This document shows, piece by piece, positions 50,136 to 58,515 of a stretch of DNA of 64,000 nt (position 1 is its first letter; the number at the start of each line of letters is the position of its first letter). The notes under the pieces were generated by a model. That model was not told where the DNA came from and ran no database searches. It worked only from the letters and a program-made list of their open reading frames with translations. Location of the stretch: NCBI GenBank assembly GCA_023436115.1, contig JAEZKQ010000008.1:95772-159771 (forward strand), given 5' to 3'. The stretch is from Bacillota bacterium (GTDB lineage: Bacteria > Bacillota > Clostridia > Christensenellales > SZUA-584). The position numbers were made by a program, and so were the translations under genes.

Positions 50136-50708
50136 ATGAACATTGCCAATAAATTGACGCTGTTCCGAATCATATTGATCCCCGTGTTCGTTGCGTTCTT
50201 TTACATCGATATACCGTACTGGAACTATTACGCGGTGCTCGTGTTTATTATCGCCTCGCTGACCGATCTTTTTGACGGGCGGCTCGCGCGCAAACACGGC
50301 ATCGTGACCAATTTTGGCAAGCTTGTAGATCCGATAGCAGACAAGCTGCTTGTGTGCAGCGCATTGATACTGCTGACTGCCAAGCCGGACGAAGCGGGCG
50401 GCTGGGTGAACGAGATACTCGTTATTATTATGGTAGGCCGTGAATTCGTGATCAGCGGCTTGAGGCTGCTGGCGGCAGCGGGCGGCAAGGTGCTCGCGGC
50501 GGATATGTTCGGCAAAGCAAAAACCGTGGTACAGATCGTGGCTATCGTGGTGGTCATGCTGCAATCCGGCTTGTTTGTCGGCACCTTTTTTGAGCAATGG
50601 TTCATCACGGGCGGTTTTATACTGATGCTCGCCGGGACGGTGCTTTCGGTGCTGTCTTGCATCAGCTACTTTACCAAGAATAAAGACATGCTTAAAGAGC
50701 TGATCTAA
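50136..50708 (+). CDS. pgsA: CDP-diacylglycerol-glycerol-3-phosphate 3-phosphatidyltransferase
   Basis: The 190-residue membrane enzyme makes phosphatidylglycerol phosphate, the first committed step to phosphatidylglycerol. The CDP-alcohol phosphotransferase motif is complete: DGRLARKHGIVTNFGKLVD followed by PIAD, fitting D-G-x2-A-R-x8-G-x3-D-x3-D. About five membrane helices are predicted. It begins at the base after the rimO stop codon with TAGGAGAAG as ribosome-binding site. The ftsK-rimO-pgsA-recA order is common in Firmicutes, although cinA, which often lies before recA, is missing. Confidence 0.95.
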   Translation: MNIANKLTLFRIILIPVFVAFFYIDIPYWNYYAVLVFIIASLTDLFDGRLARKHGIVTNFGKLVDPIADKLLVCSALILLTAKPDEAGGWVNEILVIIMVGREFVISGLRLLAAAGGKVLAADMFGKAKTVVQIVAIVVVMLQSGLFVGTFFEQWFITGGFILMLAGTVLSVLSCISYFTKNKDMLKELI

Positions 50709-50776
50709 TGTCCGTTTTTTTGGACTGCTGCTATGTGATGATATGATATGTTTATAAAAACAGGAGGGTTTGGGTT

Positions 50777-51796
50777 ATGTCGGTCGAAAAGCAGAAGGCG
50801 CTGGAGATGGCGCTCACTCAAATAGAAAAGCAGTTTGGCAAGGGCAGCGTGATGAAGCTGGGCGACGCAGCGGGTGTGCCCGTGTCGGTAATCCCGACGG
50901 GCTGTCTGGAGCTGGACGTGGCGCTGGGCGTAGGCGGCGTACCCAGAGGCCGTATCATTGAAGTTTACGGCCCAGAATCCTCGGGTAAGACCACGGTGGC
51001 GCTGCATATGGTGGCCGAGGCTCAAAAGCTCGGCGGTGCGGCGGCGTTCGTGGACGCAGAGCACGCGCTGGATCCGGCATATGCCAAACGACTGGGCGTA
51101 GACATCGATAATCTTTATGTGGCTCAGCCCGACACGGGCGAGCAGGCGCTGGATATCACCGAAGCGCTGGTGCGCAGCGGCGCGATCGATATCATCATTA
51201 TCGACTCGGTGGCGGCGCTGGTGCCCAAGGCCGAAATCGACGGTGAGATGGGCCAGTCTCACGTGGGCCTGCAGGCGCGGCTGATGTCTCAGGCTTTAAG
51301 AAAGCTTGCGGGTATCGTGAATAAATCCAACACCGTATGTGTGTTTATCAATCAGCTTCGCGAAAAGGTTGGCGTGATGTTCGGTAGCCCCGAAACAACG
51401 CCCGGCGGCCGCGCGCTCAAGTTCTACGCGTCGGTGCGTCTGGACGTACGGCGTACAGAAACCATCAAGAGCGGGGATGAGATGATCGGTAACCGCACGC
51501 GCATCAAAGTGGCGAAAAACAAGGTGGCGCCGCCGTTTAAAAACGCCGAGTTTGAAATTTACTACGGCGAAGGTATTTCAGCGGAAAGCAGTGTGCTGAA
51601 TCTGGGCGTTGCGATAGGCGTTATCAAAAAATCCGGTTCATGGTTTTCATACAACGACATGCGTATCGGTCAGGGTAAGGATAATGTCCGCTTGTTCTTA
51701 AAAGATAACCGCGAGGTTTTCGAGGAAATCAAGGCCGCGATACTCAAGGAATATAACTTAGGCAGCAACGTGGTGAAAAGCCTTGATAATGAATAA
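50777..51796 (+). CDS. recA: Recombinase A
   Basis: The 339-residue RecA polymerises on single-stranded DNA, drives homologous strand exchange and triggers LexA self-cleavage. GPESSGKTT (65-73) is Walker A, IIIIDSVAALVPKAE contains Walker B, and NQLREKVGVMFGSPETTPGG spans loop L2, quoted in full at 20 residues. The usual acidic C-terminal tail is short. AGGAGGG lies nine bases before the ATG. No clear LexA box was seen in the 68-bp gap. It is followed by the OLE RNA promoter. Confidence 0.97.
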   Translation: MSVEKQKALEMALTQIEKQFGKGSVMKLGDAAGVPVSVIPTGCLELDVALGVGGVPRGRIIEVYGPESSGKTTVALHMVAEAQKLGGAAAFVDAEHALDPAYAKRLGVDIDNLYVAQPDTGEQALDITEALVRSGAIDIIIIDSVAALVPKAEIDGEMGQSHVGLQARLMSQALRKLAGIVNKSNTVCVFINQLREKVGVMFGSPETTPGGRALKFYASVRLDVRRTETIKSGDEMIGNRTRIKVAKNKVAPPFKNAEFEIYYGEGISAESSVLNLGVAIGVIKKSGSWFSYNDMRIGQGKDNVRLFLKDNREVFEEIKAAILKEYNLGSNVVKSLDNE

Positions 51797-51830
51797 TATG
51801 TAAAATAAGCACGAGTTTTATGTCATGCCT

Positions 51831-51859
51831 TTGATAAACGCTTTTTTTTAGTGTATAAT
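51831..51859 (+). promoter_or_regulatory. Sigma-A promoter of OLE RNA
   Basis: TTGATA (51831-51836) and a consensus TATAAT (51854-51859) are separated by 17 bp. The predicted start, 7-8 bases downstream, falls at or next to G51867, where the terminal stem of the RNA begins. Confidence 0.8.
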
Positions 51860-51866
51860 CACAACA

Positions 51867-52463
51867 GGTGGTGCAGTATTCTAGTCGGTACCACGGTTTC
51901 GAAGGCGGGCCTAAAAATCCGCTAACTGGCACATCGATGAAGTTTCTTGTGTTGGCTGCTGACGCCCAGTCGGGAGCTGATGCTGGGAGTTAAGGTCGTG
52001 GGGCGATCCGCAATGGCATGTGGGCGTGGACCCCGCTTCCGTGGAGACCCAAGCAGGTAATGGGTTTACAGACGTTACTACTTGGGGTGGAAACCTGTTA
52101 TGCGGCGAAAGCTGTGTACAGCGTAGCCTGCCTTGAGTTTTGCGGGGCGTTATTGCAGAACACGCTCCGGAGCGCTAAGGCCACGCGCACCGGGAACGAT
52201 CGCTGCGAGAAACCCGCTTGGCAAAAGAGGCTAGAAACCGTTTGCGTGCTGTCGAGGAAAACTCCTAGACTGTAGCGTGCGCTTAAAACGCACCAAGATA
52301 TTTTGGAGATTATAGTGTGGTCTAAACGGCAATCCAGTCACGTGTCCGGCGACGGGGCGTTTCAGGGTTTAAAGGGAAACCGCTTCATCGGCGACGGGAA
52401 GTATCTCTGAAGGGAAATCCTACTGGACCTAAGCTGCAAGGTTTATCCAAGATATCACCACCG
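51867..52463 (+). ncRNA. ole: OLE RNA (ornate large extremophilic RNA)
   Basis: This 730-bp gap between recA and a membrane-protein gene has no credible reading frame but is GC-rich and highly structured. The ends pair: GGTGGTG (51867-51873) with CACCACC (52456-52462), giving an RNA of about 596 nt followed by a T run. A matching promoter lies at its 5' end. Known OLE RNAs are about 600 nt, occur in anaerobic and extremophilic Firmicutes, and lie directly upstream of the membrane protein OapA near tlyA, nadK, argR and recN, exactly the genes that follow here. It binds OapA at the membrane and is linked to magnesium, alcohol and cold tolerance. No match to a covariance model was run. Confidence 0.85.
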
Positions 52464-52526
52464 TTTTTTTATTTACGGAATAATTGAAAACCAAGGTTTT
52501 CTTCGGATAGCTTTTGGGAGATTTTT

Positions 52527-53075
52527 TTGGGCAAAAAGAAGCAAAAGAGAAAATTCAAGTTTTGGGCGCTGAAGGTCTTTCTCATATCTCTTGTGTTAAC
52601 AGCAGGTATCAGCGTCGTCACCGAGCTGCTCATGGACAATCTGTCCATACTGGCGGCCGCCTTTATTATACTGCTTATTATGCTCATCGGTATCACATTT
52701 GACATCATCGGTATCGCATTTGCGACCTGCGACACCAAACCCTTTGTATCGATGGCTTCGCGCAAGATTAAAAAGGCCAAAAGCGCAATCAGGCTTTTGC
52801 AAAACGCCGATGTGGTGTCCAATATCTGCGGCGACGTGGTGGGTGATATTTGTGGCATCGTGAGCGGCGCGGCGGGTGCGGCCATTGCGATAAAAATCAT
52901 TGCAAACGCGCAAAATACACCCGATATCGTGATTACGCTTGTGATATCGAGCCTGATCGCGGCGCTGACCGTATCGGGCAAGGCAGCGGGCAAATCCATT
53001 GCGATAAAAAACAACAAGCAGATCGTCAGCTTTGTGTCTTATGTGCTGATGTTCTTTGTGCGTGATTCCAGGTAA
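52527..53075 (+). CDS. oapA: OLE-associated membrane protein OapA
   Basis: The 182-residue protein has a very basic N-terminus (GKKKQKRKFKF), four predicted membrane helices (about 14-35, 38-64, 100-125, 130-155) and a basic loop after helix 2 (SMASRKIKKAKSA). This fits OapA, the DUF21-like protein that anchors OLE RNA to the membrane. The basic regions could contact RNA. A TTG start at 52527 follows GGGAG by six bases. It lies 64 bp after the RNA's 3' end and 7 bp before tlyA, so RNA and protein may share a transcript. Confidence 0.82.
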   Translation: MGKKKQKRKFKFWALKVFLISLVLTAGISVVTELLMDNLSILAAAFIILLIMLIGITFDIIGIAFATCDTKPFVSMASRKIKKAKSAIRLLQNADVVSNICGDVVGDICGIVSGAAGAAIAIKIIANAQNTPDIVITLVISSLIAALTVSGKAAGKSIAIKNNKQIVSFVSYVLMFFVRDSR

Positions 53076-53082
53076 GGATAAT

Positions 53083-53877
53083 ATGACAGATAAAAAGCGC
53101 ATCGACATTTACTTATATGAAAACGGATATGCGGAAAGCCGTGAAAAAGCACGTGCACTGATTATGGCGGGCGATGTCAGTGTGGACGGGCGCGTTTGCG
53201 ACAAGGCTTCGGTTATGGTGGCGGGGGGTGCGCAGATATCCGTTAAATCGAGCGACGCGTTTGTGAGCCGCGGCGGCAAAAAGCTGGAAAAGGCTGTGCA
53301 AAGCTTTAACATCGATTTATCGGGTGTCACAGCCATCGATGTGGGCGCATCAACGGGCGGGTTTACCGATTGTATGCTCAAGCACGGGGCGGCTTATGTA
53401 TATGCTGTGGACGTGGGTTATGGTCAGCTTGCGTGGCGTTTAAGACAGGATAGCCGCGTGTGCGTAATGGAGCGGCAGAACGCGCGGTACTTAGAACGCG
53501 GTATGTTTGATAAAAACCCAAGCTTTGCGAGCATCGATGTATCGTTCATTTCGTTAAAACTGATTTTGCCTGCCGTTTCACAAGTGCTTTCTGCGCCGTT
53601 TACCATCGCTGCGCTCATTAAGCCGCAGTTTGAGGCAGGACGCGAGAACGTAGGTAAGAAGGGGGTCGTGCGTGAAAAATCCGTCCATATCGATGTGATA
53701 CGCGGTATTTTGGATTTTGCGGCGGAAACCGGGCTTGTTGTCTGCGGTCTGGATTACAGTCCTATCAAGGGGCCCGAGGGCAATATTGAATATCTCGCAT
53801 GCTTTAAGGACAGCGGCGCAGCCGTGCAGCCGGATATCGCGGGCATAGTGGACGCGGCGCACGAAGGCGCTTATTGA
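53083..53877 (+). CDS. tlyA: TlyA family rRNA methyltransferase (S4 + FtsJ domains)
   Basis: The 264-residue protein has an N-terminal S4 RNA-binding domain, RIDIYLYENGYAESREKARAL, quoted here as RIDIYLYENGYAESREKA, followed by an FtsJ-like SAM methyltransferase. AIDVGASTGGFTDCMLKHG binds SAM. Family members 2'-O-methylate 16S and 23S rRNA. I start at the ATG at 53083 after TAAGGATAA, since a longer frame from 53056 overlaps oapA. In Bacillus this gene (yqxC) also precedes nadK-argR-recN. Confidence 0.92.
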   Translation: MTDKKRIDIYLYENGYAESREKARALIMAGDVSVDGRVCDKASVMVAGGAQISVKSSDAFVSRGGKKLEKAVQSFNIDLSGVTAIDVGASTGGFTDCMLKHGAAYVYAVDVGYGQLAWRLRQDSRVCVMERQNARYLERGMFDKNPSFASIDVSFISLKLILPAVSQVLSAPFTIAALIKPQFEAGRENVGKKGVVREKSVHIDVIRGILDFAAETGLVVCGLDYSPIKGPEGNIEYLACFKDSGAAVQPDIAGIVDAAHEGAY

Positions 53878-53945
53878 TACTTTCATATAAGATGACACGA
53901 ATTGGTGTTGTATAATTATCCAAGGTTATTTATAATACTATACAT

Positions 53946-54794
53946 ATGGAAATGAAGAATGTCGGCATTTATGCCAATCCGGGCAAAGACCCCGATATGG
54001 GAGGGACACGGCTGGTCGCTCAGCGTCTAAGAGCGCTTGGCTGCCATGTCTTTTTTGATGAAGGCGGCATGCCGCAAGGTGAGCACGAGACGATTGATTA
54101 CAACAAAATCTCCTGCCTCTTTGTGCTGGGCGGAGATGGGACGCTGCTCAAGGCGGCGCTTAAGTCCAGCCTGTACGGCGTGAGCCTCTTAGGTATCAAT
54201 TTAGGCAGACTGGGCTTTTTGACCGAGGTTGAGCTTGGGGATATTGAATCGGCAATATCTCGTTTGCAAAATAATGATTTCTATGTGGAAGAGCGCATCA
54301 TGCTTCACAGTTCCATATACAACGGTGAGAGAAAGCTTTTTGAAGTGGAAGCGCTCAACGATGTGGCGATATTGAAAAAGGACGTGTCGCGCATGATCCG
54401 GCTGGAGCTTAAAATTGGCGGCGCAGTTGCAGATCATGTATCGTGCGACGGTATGCTGGTATCGACCCCCACAGGCTCCACAGGCTACTCCTTAAGCGCA
54501 GGAGGGCCGATATTAAGTCCCAATTTAAAATGCCTGCTGGCAACGCCTATCTGTCCGCATTCGCTGCATTCGCGCACGCTTGTGTTTTCGGATGATGATG
54601 AGATCATTATAAGGCCCACGGCGCCGGGCGGCATGGTGCTGACCACGGATGGTGTGCAGCAAAGACAGATCCATAACGGAGAGATGGTCCGGATAAAAAG
54701 GTCAAGGCATCTTGCGCGTTTTATACGGTTTCAGGAGAATTATTTTTATCCGTTGCTTCGTTCTAAATTCCGAAACTGGGACAGAGATAAATGA
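53946..54794 (+). CDS. nadK: NAD kinase
   Basis: The 282-residue enzyme phosphorylates NAD to NADP. FVLGGDGTLLKAA is the GGDG motif with the catalytic Asp, GINLGRLGFLTE and TPTGSTGYSLSAGGP are the other family blocks, and LTTDGVQ lies near the end. No clear ribosome-binding site precedes the ATG at 53946; the internal ATG at 53952 has GGAAATG before it. A TATAAT at about 53910 suggests extra transcription starting after tlyA. It is part of the tlyA-nadK-argR-recN run. Confidence 0.93.
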   Translation: MEMKNVGIYANPGKDPDMGGTRLVAQRLRALGCHVFFDEGGMPQGEHETIDYNKISCLFVLGGDGTLLKAALKSSLYGVSLLGINLGRLGFLTEVELGDIESAISRLQNNDFYVEERIMLHSSIYNGERKLFEVEALNDVAILKKDVSRMIRLELKIGGAVADHVSCDGMLVSTPTGSTGYSLSAGGPILSPNLKCLLATPICPHSLHSRTLVFSDDDEIIIRPTAPGGMVLTTDGVQQRQIHNGEMVRIKRSRHLARFIRFQENYFYPLLRSKFRNWDRDK

Positions 54795-54810
54795 GAAGAG
54801 GGGTAAGGGA

Positions 54811-55269
54811 ATGAAACAGGGAAGACAAAGCATGATACTGGAGCTGATAGATAGTCATGATGTCGAGACGCAGGACGAGCTGTCAACCTTGCTGCGCGAT
54901 AAGGGCTACGAGGTAACGCAGGCGACAATATCGCGGGACATTAAGGAACTAAAGCTTATCAAGGTTCAAGCGGAGGGCGGCGCTTATAAATATGCGGCAT
55001 CCGGCAAGGAAGCATTGGGCAAGCTGGATATCTTTAAGCGTGTTTTCCGTGACACTGTGATTTCCGTTGAGATAGCGGCCTCGCTCGTGGTGGTGCGCAC
55101 CATGACGGGCAGTGCCAACGCGGCCGCCGAAGCCATTGACGAGCTGAACATGCCCGAAGTGGCGGGTACGCTTGCGGGTGACAATACCATTTTCGTGGCC
55201 GTGCGTCATGAGGGTATGCAAAAAAAAGTCGTCGAAATATTAAACGGCATGCTTAGCTCAAAACGCTGA
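54811..55269 (+). CDS. argR: Arginine repressor
   Basis: The 152-residue protein has the ArgR winged helix, with HDVETQDELSTLL and VTQATISRDIKELKLIK. It has a C-terminal hexamerisation/arginine-binding domain with TMTGSANAAAEAIDEL and EVAGTLAGDNTIFVAVR, whose GDDT-like GDN motif binds arginine. It represses arginine synthesis and activates catabolism. The ATG at 54811 follows AGGGGTAAGGG. An upstream extension from 54712 would overlap nadK and is rejected. Its place between nadK and recN is conserved in Firmicutes. Confidence 0.94.
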   Translation: MKQGRQSMILELIDSHDVETQDELSTLLRDKGYEVTQATISRDIKELKLIKVQAEGGAYKYAASGKEALGKLDIFKRVFRDTVISVEIAASLVVVRTMTGSANAAAEAIDELNMPEVAGTLAGDNTIFVAVRHEGMQKKVVEILNGMLSSKR

Positions 55270-55325
55270 GCGTTCGTTTTCTTTATTAGTTCCGAGCTTT
55301 TTGGAACATTGAAGGTGGGGGCGTT

Positions 55326-57014
55326 ATGTTAAACAGATTAATAATAAAAAACATCGCGCTGATTGAGGAGCTTGAGGTAGAGCTCACGGATGGCATGAAC
55401 GTACTGTCGGGTGAGACGGGCGCGGGCAAATCCATCATCATCGATTCGGTGAATCTGGTACTGGGTGAACGCGCTGATAGGGAACTGATACGCACGGGGG
55501 AATCAAAAGCCGTTGTGGAAGCTTGGTTCAGCGGCGTCAATGAAAGCGTCGCCGATATTCTGGCTGCGCAGGAAATAGATCAAAGTCCGGAGCTTGTGAT
55601 CAGCCGCGAGCTTAGCGCCACAGGTAAGAATGTTTGCCGTGTAAACGGAACGCTGATCACACTGGCGCTTTTAAAAGAGCTCAGCGACAGACTCGTGGAT
55701 ATACACGGTCAGCACGAACATCAGTCGCTATTAAGCGAAAAGAATCATATTGTCATGCTGGACGGCTTTGATGCGCGCATAGAGGAAGCCAAAGCCGAGG
55801 TGGCCAAGGCTTACGGCAGTTATATGGACGTGGTCAAACGGCAGCGCACTCTTTTCGGTAGCGACGGAGACCGCGAACGCCGTATCGATATACTCAAATT
55901 TCAGATTAATGAAATCAAAATGGCCAATATCGGCGAAGATGAGGAAGAGGAATTGACCGCGCAAAAAACGCGCCTCAATGCCGCCGAAAAAATAATGGAA
56001 GCTTTAAGCGCATCATACGCGGCGCTTTATGAGGGGGAACCGTTTAACGCGCTGGCCGCGCTCAAGGATGTGAGCCGCAGGCTGCAAAGCATAGGCGACG
56101 TGGACACGCGGTATGAGCAGATGGCGTCTCGTGTTGACGAAGCGTATTATACGCTGGAGGAAGTGTCCTCTGCGATACGCGGCGAGATGGGTGATGACCT
56201 GTTCGATGCTAATGCGCTGGAGCGCGTCGAAGAGCGTCTGGCGCTGATTGCCGGATTAAAACGAAAATATGACGACCCCGCGGTAACGGGCGTTTTTATA
56301 AAAAATGCCGAACAGGAGCTGAGCGACCTTTTAAGCAGTGCGGAGCTGATGGAAGAGCTGTCCGCAAAAGCGGCGCAGTTAAAGGCTGATCTATATCATA
56401 AATCCGTCCGGCTTTCACAGCTGCGTCGTGAAGCGGCAAACGTTTTTGAACGGTTGGTTACTAACGAGCTTGCCGATCTTGGCATGACATCGGCGGTGTT
56501 CAGTGTGGCTTTTGAAGACACGCCGGACATTGAAAATTGTTCTTTTTCAAAAAACGGCATTGATACGCTGGAGTTTTTCATGTCGACAAACCGGGGCGAA
56601 CCGCCAAAGCCGCTGCGTAAGATCGCTTCGGGCGGTGAGGTATCGCGTATTATGCTGGCGCTTAAAAACATCGCGGCGGACAAAGGCGGCATTCCCACCA
56701 TGATATTTGATGAAATCGACACAGGTATCAGCGGCCACATTGCGCAGGTTGTCGCGGAAAAGCTTGCCAATATATCACGCGGGCGGCAGGTCGTTTGCGT
56801 CACCCATTTGCCGCAGCTTGCAAGTATGGCGGACAAGCATTTTCTTGTCACAAAGGAAAGCGACGACAGCACAACACGCACATATTTGCTGGCATTGGAC
56901 GAGCAGGCCCGTATACGCGAAATCGCACGTTTGGCAGGCGGAGATTCGGAGGTCACACAGGCGCATGCACAGGAAATGTTAAAAAAAGCCAGAGAATTTA
57001 AAAACGACAATTAA
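55326..57014 (+). CDS. recN: DNA repair protein RecN
   Basis: The 562-residue SMC-like ATPase helps in double-strand break repair. Walker A is SGETGAGKSIIID (28-40). Long coiled-coil arms occupy about 160-350, and the C-terminal ATPase half has IASGGEVSRIMLALK (signature), TMIFDEIDTGISG (Walker B) and VCVTHLPQLAS. LVDIHGQHEHQSLL is the RecN-specific N-terminal block. A good ribosome-binding site, AAGGTGGGGG, precedes the ATG. It ends the tlyA-nadK-argR-recN run, with spoIVB 90 bp downstream. Confidence 0.95.
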   Translation: MLNRLIIKNIALIEELEVELTDGMNVLSGETGAGKSIIIDSVNLVLGERADRELIRTGESKAVVEAWFSGVNESVADILAAQEIDQSPELVISRELSATGKNVCRVNGTLITLALLKELSDRLVDIHGQHEHQSLLSEKNHIVMLDGFDARIEEAKAEVAKAYGSYMDVVKRQRTLFGSDGDRERRIDILKFQINEIKMANIGEDEEEELTAQKTRLNAAEKIMEALSASYAALYEGEPFNALAALKDVSRRLQSIGDVDTRYEQMASRVDEAYYTLEEVSSAIRGEMGDDLFDANALERVEERLALIAGLKRKYDDPAVTGVFIKNAEQELSDLLSSAELMEELSAKAAQLKADLYHKSVRLSQLRREAANVFERLVTNELADLGMTSAVFSVAFEDTPDIENCSFSKNGIDTLEFFMSTNRGEPPKPLRKIASGGEVSRIMLALKNIAADKGGIPTMIFDEIDTGISGHIAQVVAEKLANISRGRQVVCVTHLPQLASMADKHFLVTKESDDSTTRTYLLALDEQARIREIARLAGGDSEVTQAHAQEMLKKAREFKNDN

Positions 57015-57054
57015 AGCAAAGCTTGTGGAATATTTCAAAGCATAAATTCATGTG

Positions 57055-57096
57055 CCTCTCACAAAAATAATGCTGTCAGCATTAAGCGGTGAGAGG
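57055..57096 (+). promoter_or_regulatory. Nested hairpin sequestering the spoIVB ribosome-binding site
   Basis: CCTCTCAC (57055-57062) pairs perfectly with GTGAGAGG (57089-57096), and the right arm contains the spoIVB Shine-Dalgarno GAGAGG. Inside the loop, TAATGCTG (57068-57075) and CAGCATTA (57077-57084) form a second perfect palindrome. No T run follows, so it is not a terminator. Translational control is an inference. Confidence 0.6.
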
Positions 57097-57103
57097 TGTT
57101 TTT

Positions 57104-58366
57104 TTGAAAAAGTTTTTAAGATTTTTTGGCATATTATTTGTCGTTTTATTATGTGTTGTTTATTTTTTGCCGGCGGTGCAGAGTTATTCAAGCATACCGG
57201 ATGAGATATATATACAGCGGGGCACGCAAAAGGCCATCGATCTGGGGCTTCCAGTTAAAGCAGACACCGACGCTAAAAATGTGATCAGTTTGTCGGGGGA
57301 AACGTTGGAGGAAGCGCGGGGTATGCAAAGCCCGCTTGTGATATCTTCTTATGAGAACGGGGACGCCACGATTCAACTATCTATTTTAGGCGTACCTGTG
57401 AAAACGGTTCAGGTGAATGTCAGCGATGAAATGATGCTGATACCCGGCGGACAAAGCATCGGTGTTACGCTGTATACCAAGGGTGCGCTTGTGGTGGGCA
57501 TCACAGGTATTGAACTGGAAAACGGTACGACGGTGAATCCCGCACGGGAGGCGGGCATGCTGCCGGGCGATGTCATCGTCAGCATTAATGGGATGATAAT
57601 TGAAAACGCGAGTCATGTCACAAAGATACTGGAAAATACCACAGGTGTGATGCATATCGTTGTGGACAGAAACGGACGGCAGCTTAATCTTAATGTGAGG
57701 CCTGTGGCGGATTATTCCGACGGTAAAATGCGTCTGGGCGTTTGGGTCAGAGACAGTACGGCAGGCGTGGGGACACTGACATTTATCAATCCGAATAACC
57801 GCTGGTTTGGCGGACTTGGACATGCAATATGCGATTTGGATACGGGCAGCGTTTTAAGCGTGAAAAAAGGCGAAATCTATTTTTCTGAGGTCATACAGAT
57901 CAACAAGGGCGAAAGCGGTGTTCCCGGGGAGATTAAAGGCTATTTTTCCAGCGCTTCGGGTAATATGGGGCTGATTACAAAAAATACAGATTACGGCATT
58001 TACGGGACATTGTATGACAATGTAGATTTAAACGAATTCGCAAAGCCCATACCGGTAGCCCATCCCGATGAGGTTATGCTTGGTAGCGCTAAATTATTGT
58101 CTACCATCGATCATGAGGGGGTTAAAGAGTTTGACTGTGAAATCATAAAGGTAAACAATCAAAACTCAGCCGAGCAAAAAAGCCTTGTTGTGAGAATTAC
58201 GGATGAAGAATTGCTGGAAAAGACAGGTGGTATTGTTCAGGGCATGAGCGGCAGCCCGATCATTCAAAATGGCAAGCTGGTGGGCGCGGTGACCCATGTG
58301 TTTATCAACAACCCGACCAAAGGCTATGGTCTCTTCGCAGACTGGATGATCGAACAAATGCAGTAA
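57104..58366 (+). CDS. spoIVB: SpoIVB serine peptidase
   Basis: The 420-residue protein has an N-terminal signal/anchor (about 4-24), a PDZ domain around 100-190 (REAGMLPGDVIVSINGMII, quoted in part: GMLPGDVIVSING) and an S55 peptidase domain with GLGHAICDLDTG and the catalytic Ser in GMSGSPIIQNGKLVGAVTHV. It is secreted from the forespore and triggers sigma-K activation by cleaving SpoIVFA. I choose the TTG at 57104, eight bases after GAGAGG. A GTG at 57089 lies inside the ribosome-binding site. It is followed by spo0A, the conserved order. Confidence 0.94.
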   Translation: MKKFLRFFGILFVVLLCVVYFLPAVQSYSSIPDEIYIQRGTQKAIDLGLPVKADTDAKNVISLSGETLEEARGMQSPLVISSYENGDATIQLSILGVPVKTVQVNVSDEMMLIPGGQSIGVTLYTKGALVVGITGIELENGTTVNPAREAGMLPGDVIVSINGMIIENASHVTKILENTTGVMHIVVDRNGRQLNLNVRPVADYSDGKMRLGVWVRDSTAGVGTLTFINPNNRWFGGLGHAICDLDTGSVLSVKKGEIYFSEVIQINKGESGVPGEIKGYFSSASGNMGLITKNTDYGIYGTLYDNVDLNEFAKPIPVAHPDEVMLGSAKLLSTIDHEGVKEFDCEIIKVNNQNSAEQKSLVVRITDEELLEKTGGIVQGMSGSPIIQNGKLVGAVTHVFINNPTKGYGLFADWMIEQMQ

Positions 58367-58371
58367 CAAAG

Positions 58372-58426
58372 TGTCGAATTGTGTAGATTTATATATTATT
58401 AAGCAATATTTTGTATTTATTGCTTA
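58372..58426 (+). promoter_or_regulatory. 0A box and hairpin upstream of spo0A
   Basis: TGTCGAA at 58372-58378 is an exact Spo0A-binding (0A) box 138 bp before the spo0A ATG. TAAGCAATA (58400-58408) and TATTGCTTA (58418-58426) form a perfect nine-pair stem. Autoregulation of spo0A through 0A boxes is established in Bacillus. I could not place a sigma-H promoter with confidence. Confidence 0.55.
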
Positions 58427-58515
58427 GACAAGAAGGGTTTTCATGGTAGCTGTTGAATTATCTAGAGATATGTAGGCGGGGAATTATTCATACTAAAGGT
58501 AAAGGCAGGCTGCAA

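Noticed and set aside
52018..52275. 85-codon plus-strand frame inside the recA-oapA gap
   Set aside because: It lies wholly within the structured RNA, has no ribosome-binding site and its product is low-complexity Trp/Arg/Cys-rich sequence without homology.
51867..52463. tmRNA, RNase P RNA or group II intron
   Set aside because: There is no CCA-ended acceptor stem or tag-peptide frame, no RNase P core, and no intron-encoded protein or domain V. Size, ends and neighbours fit OLE RNA instead.
58443..58475. Ten-codon upstream ORF before spo0A
   Set aside because: It has a weak ribosome-binding site and could arise by chance. There is no sign of conservation or of coupling to spo0A.
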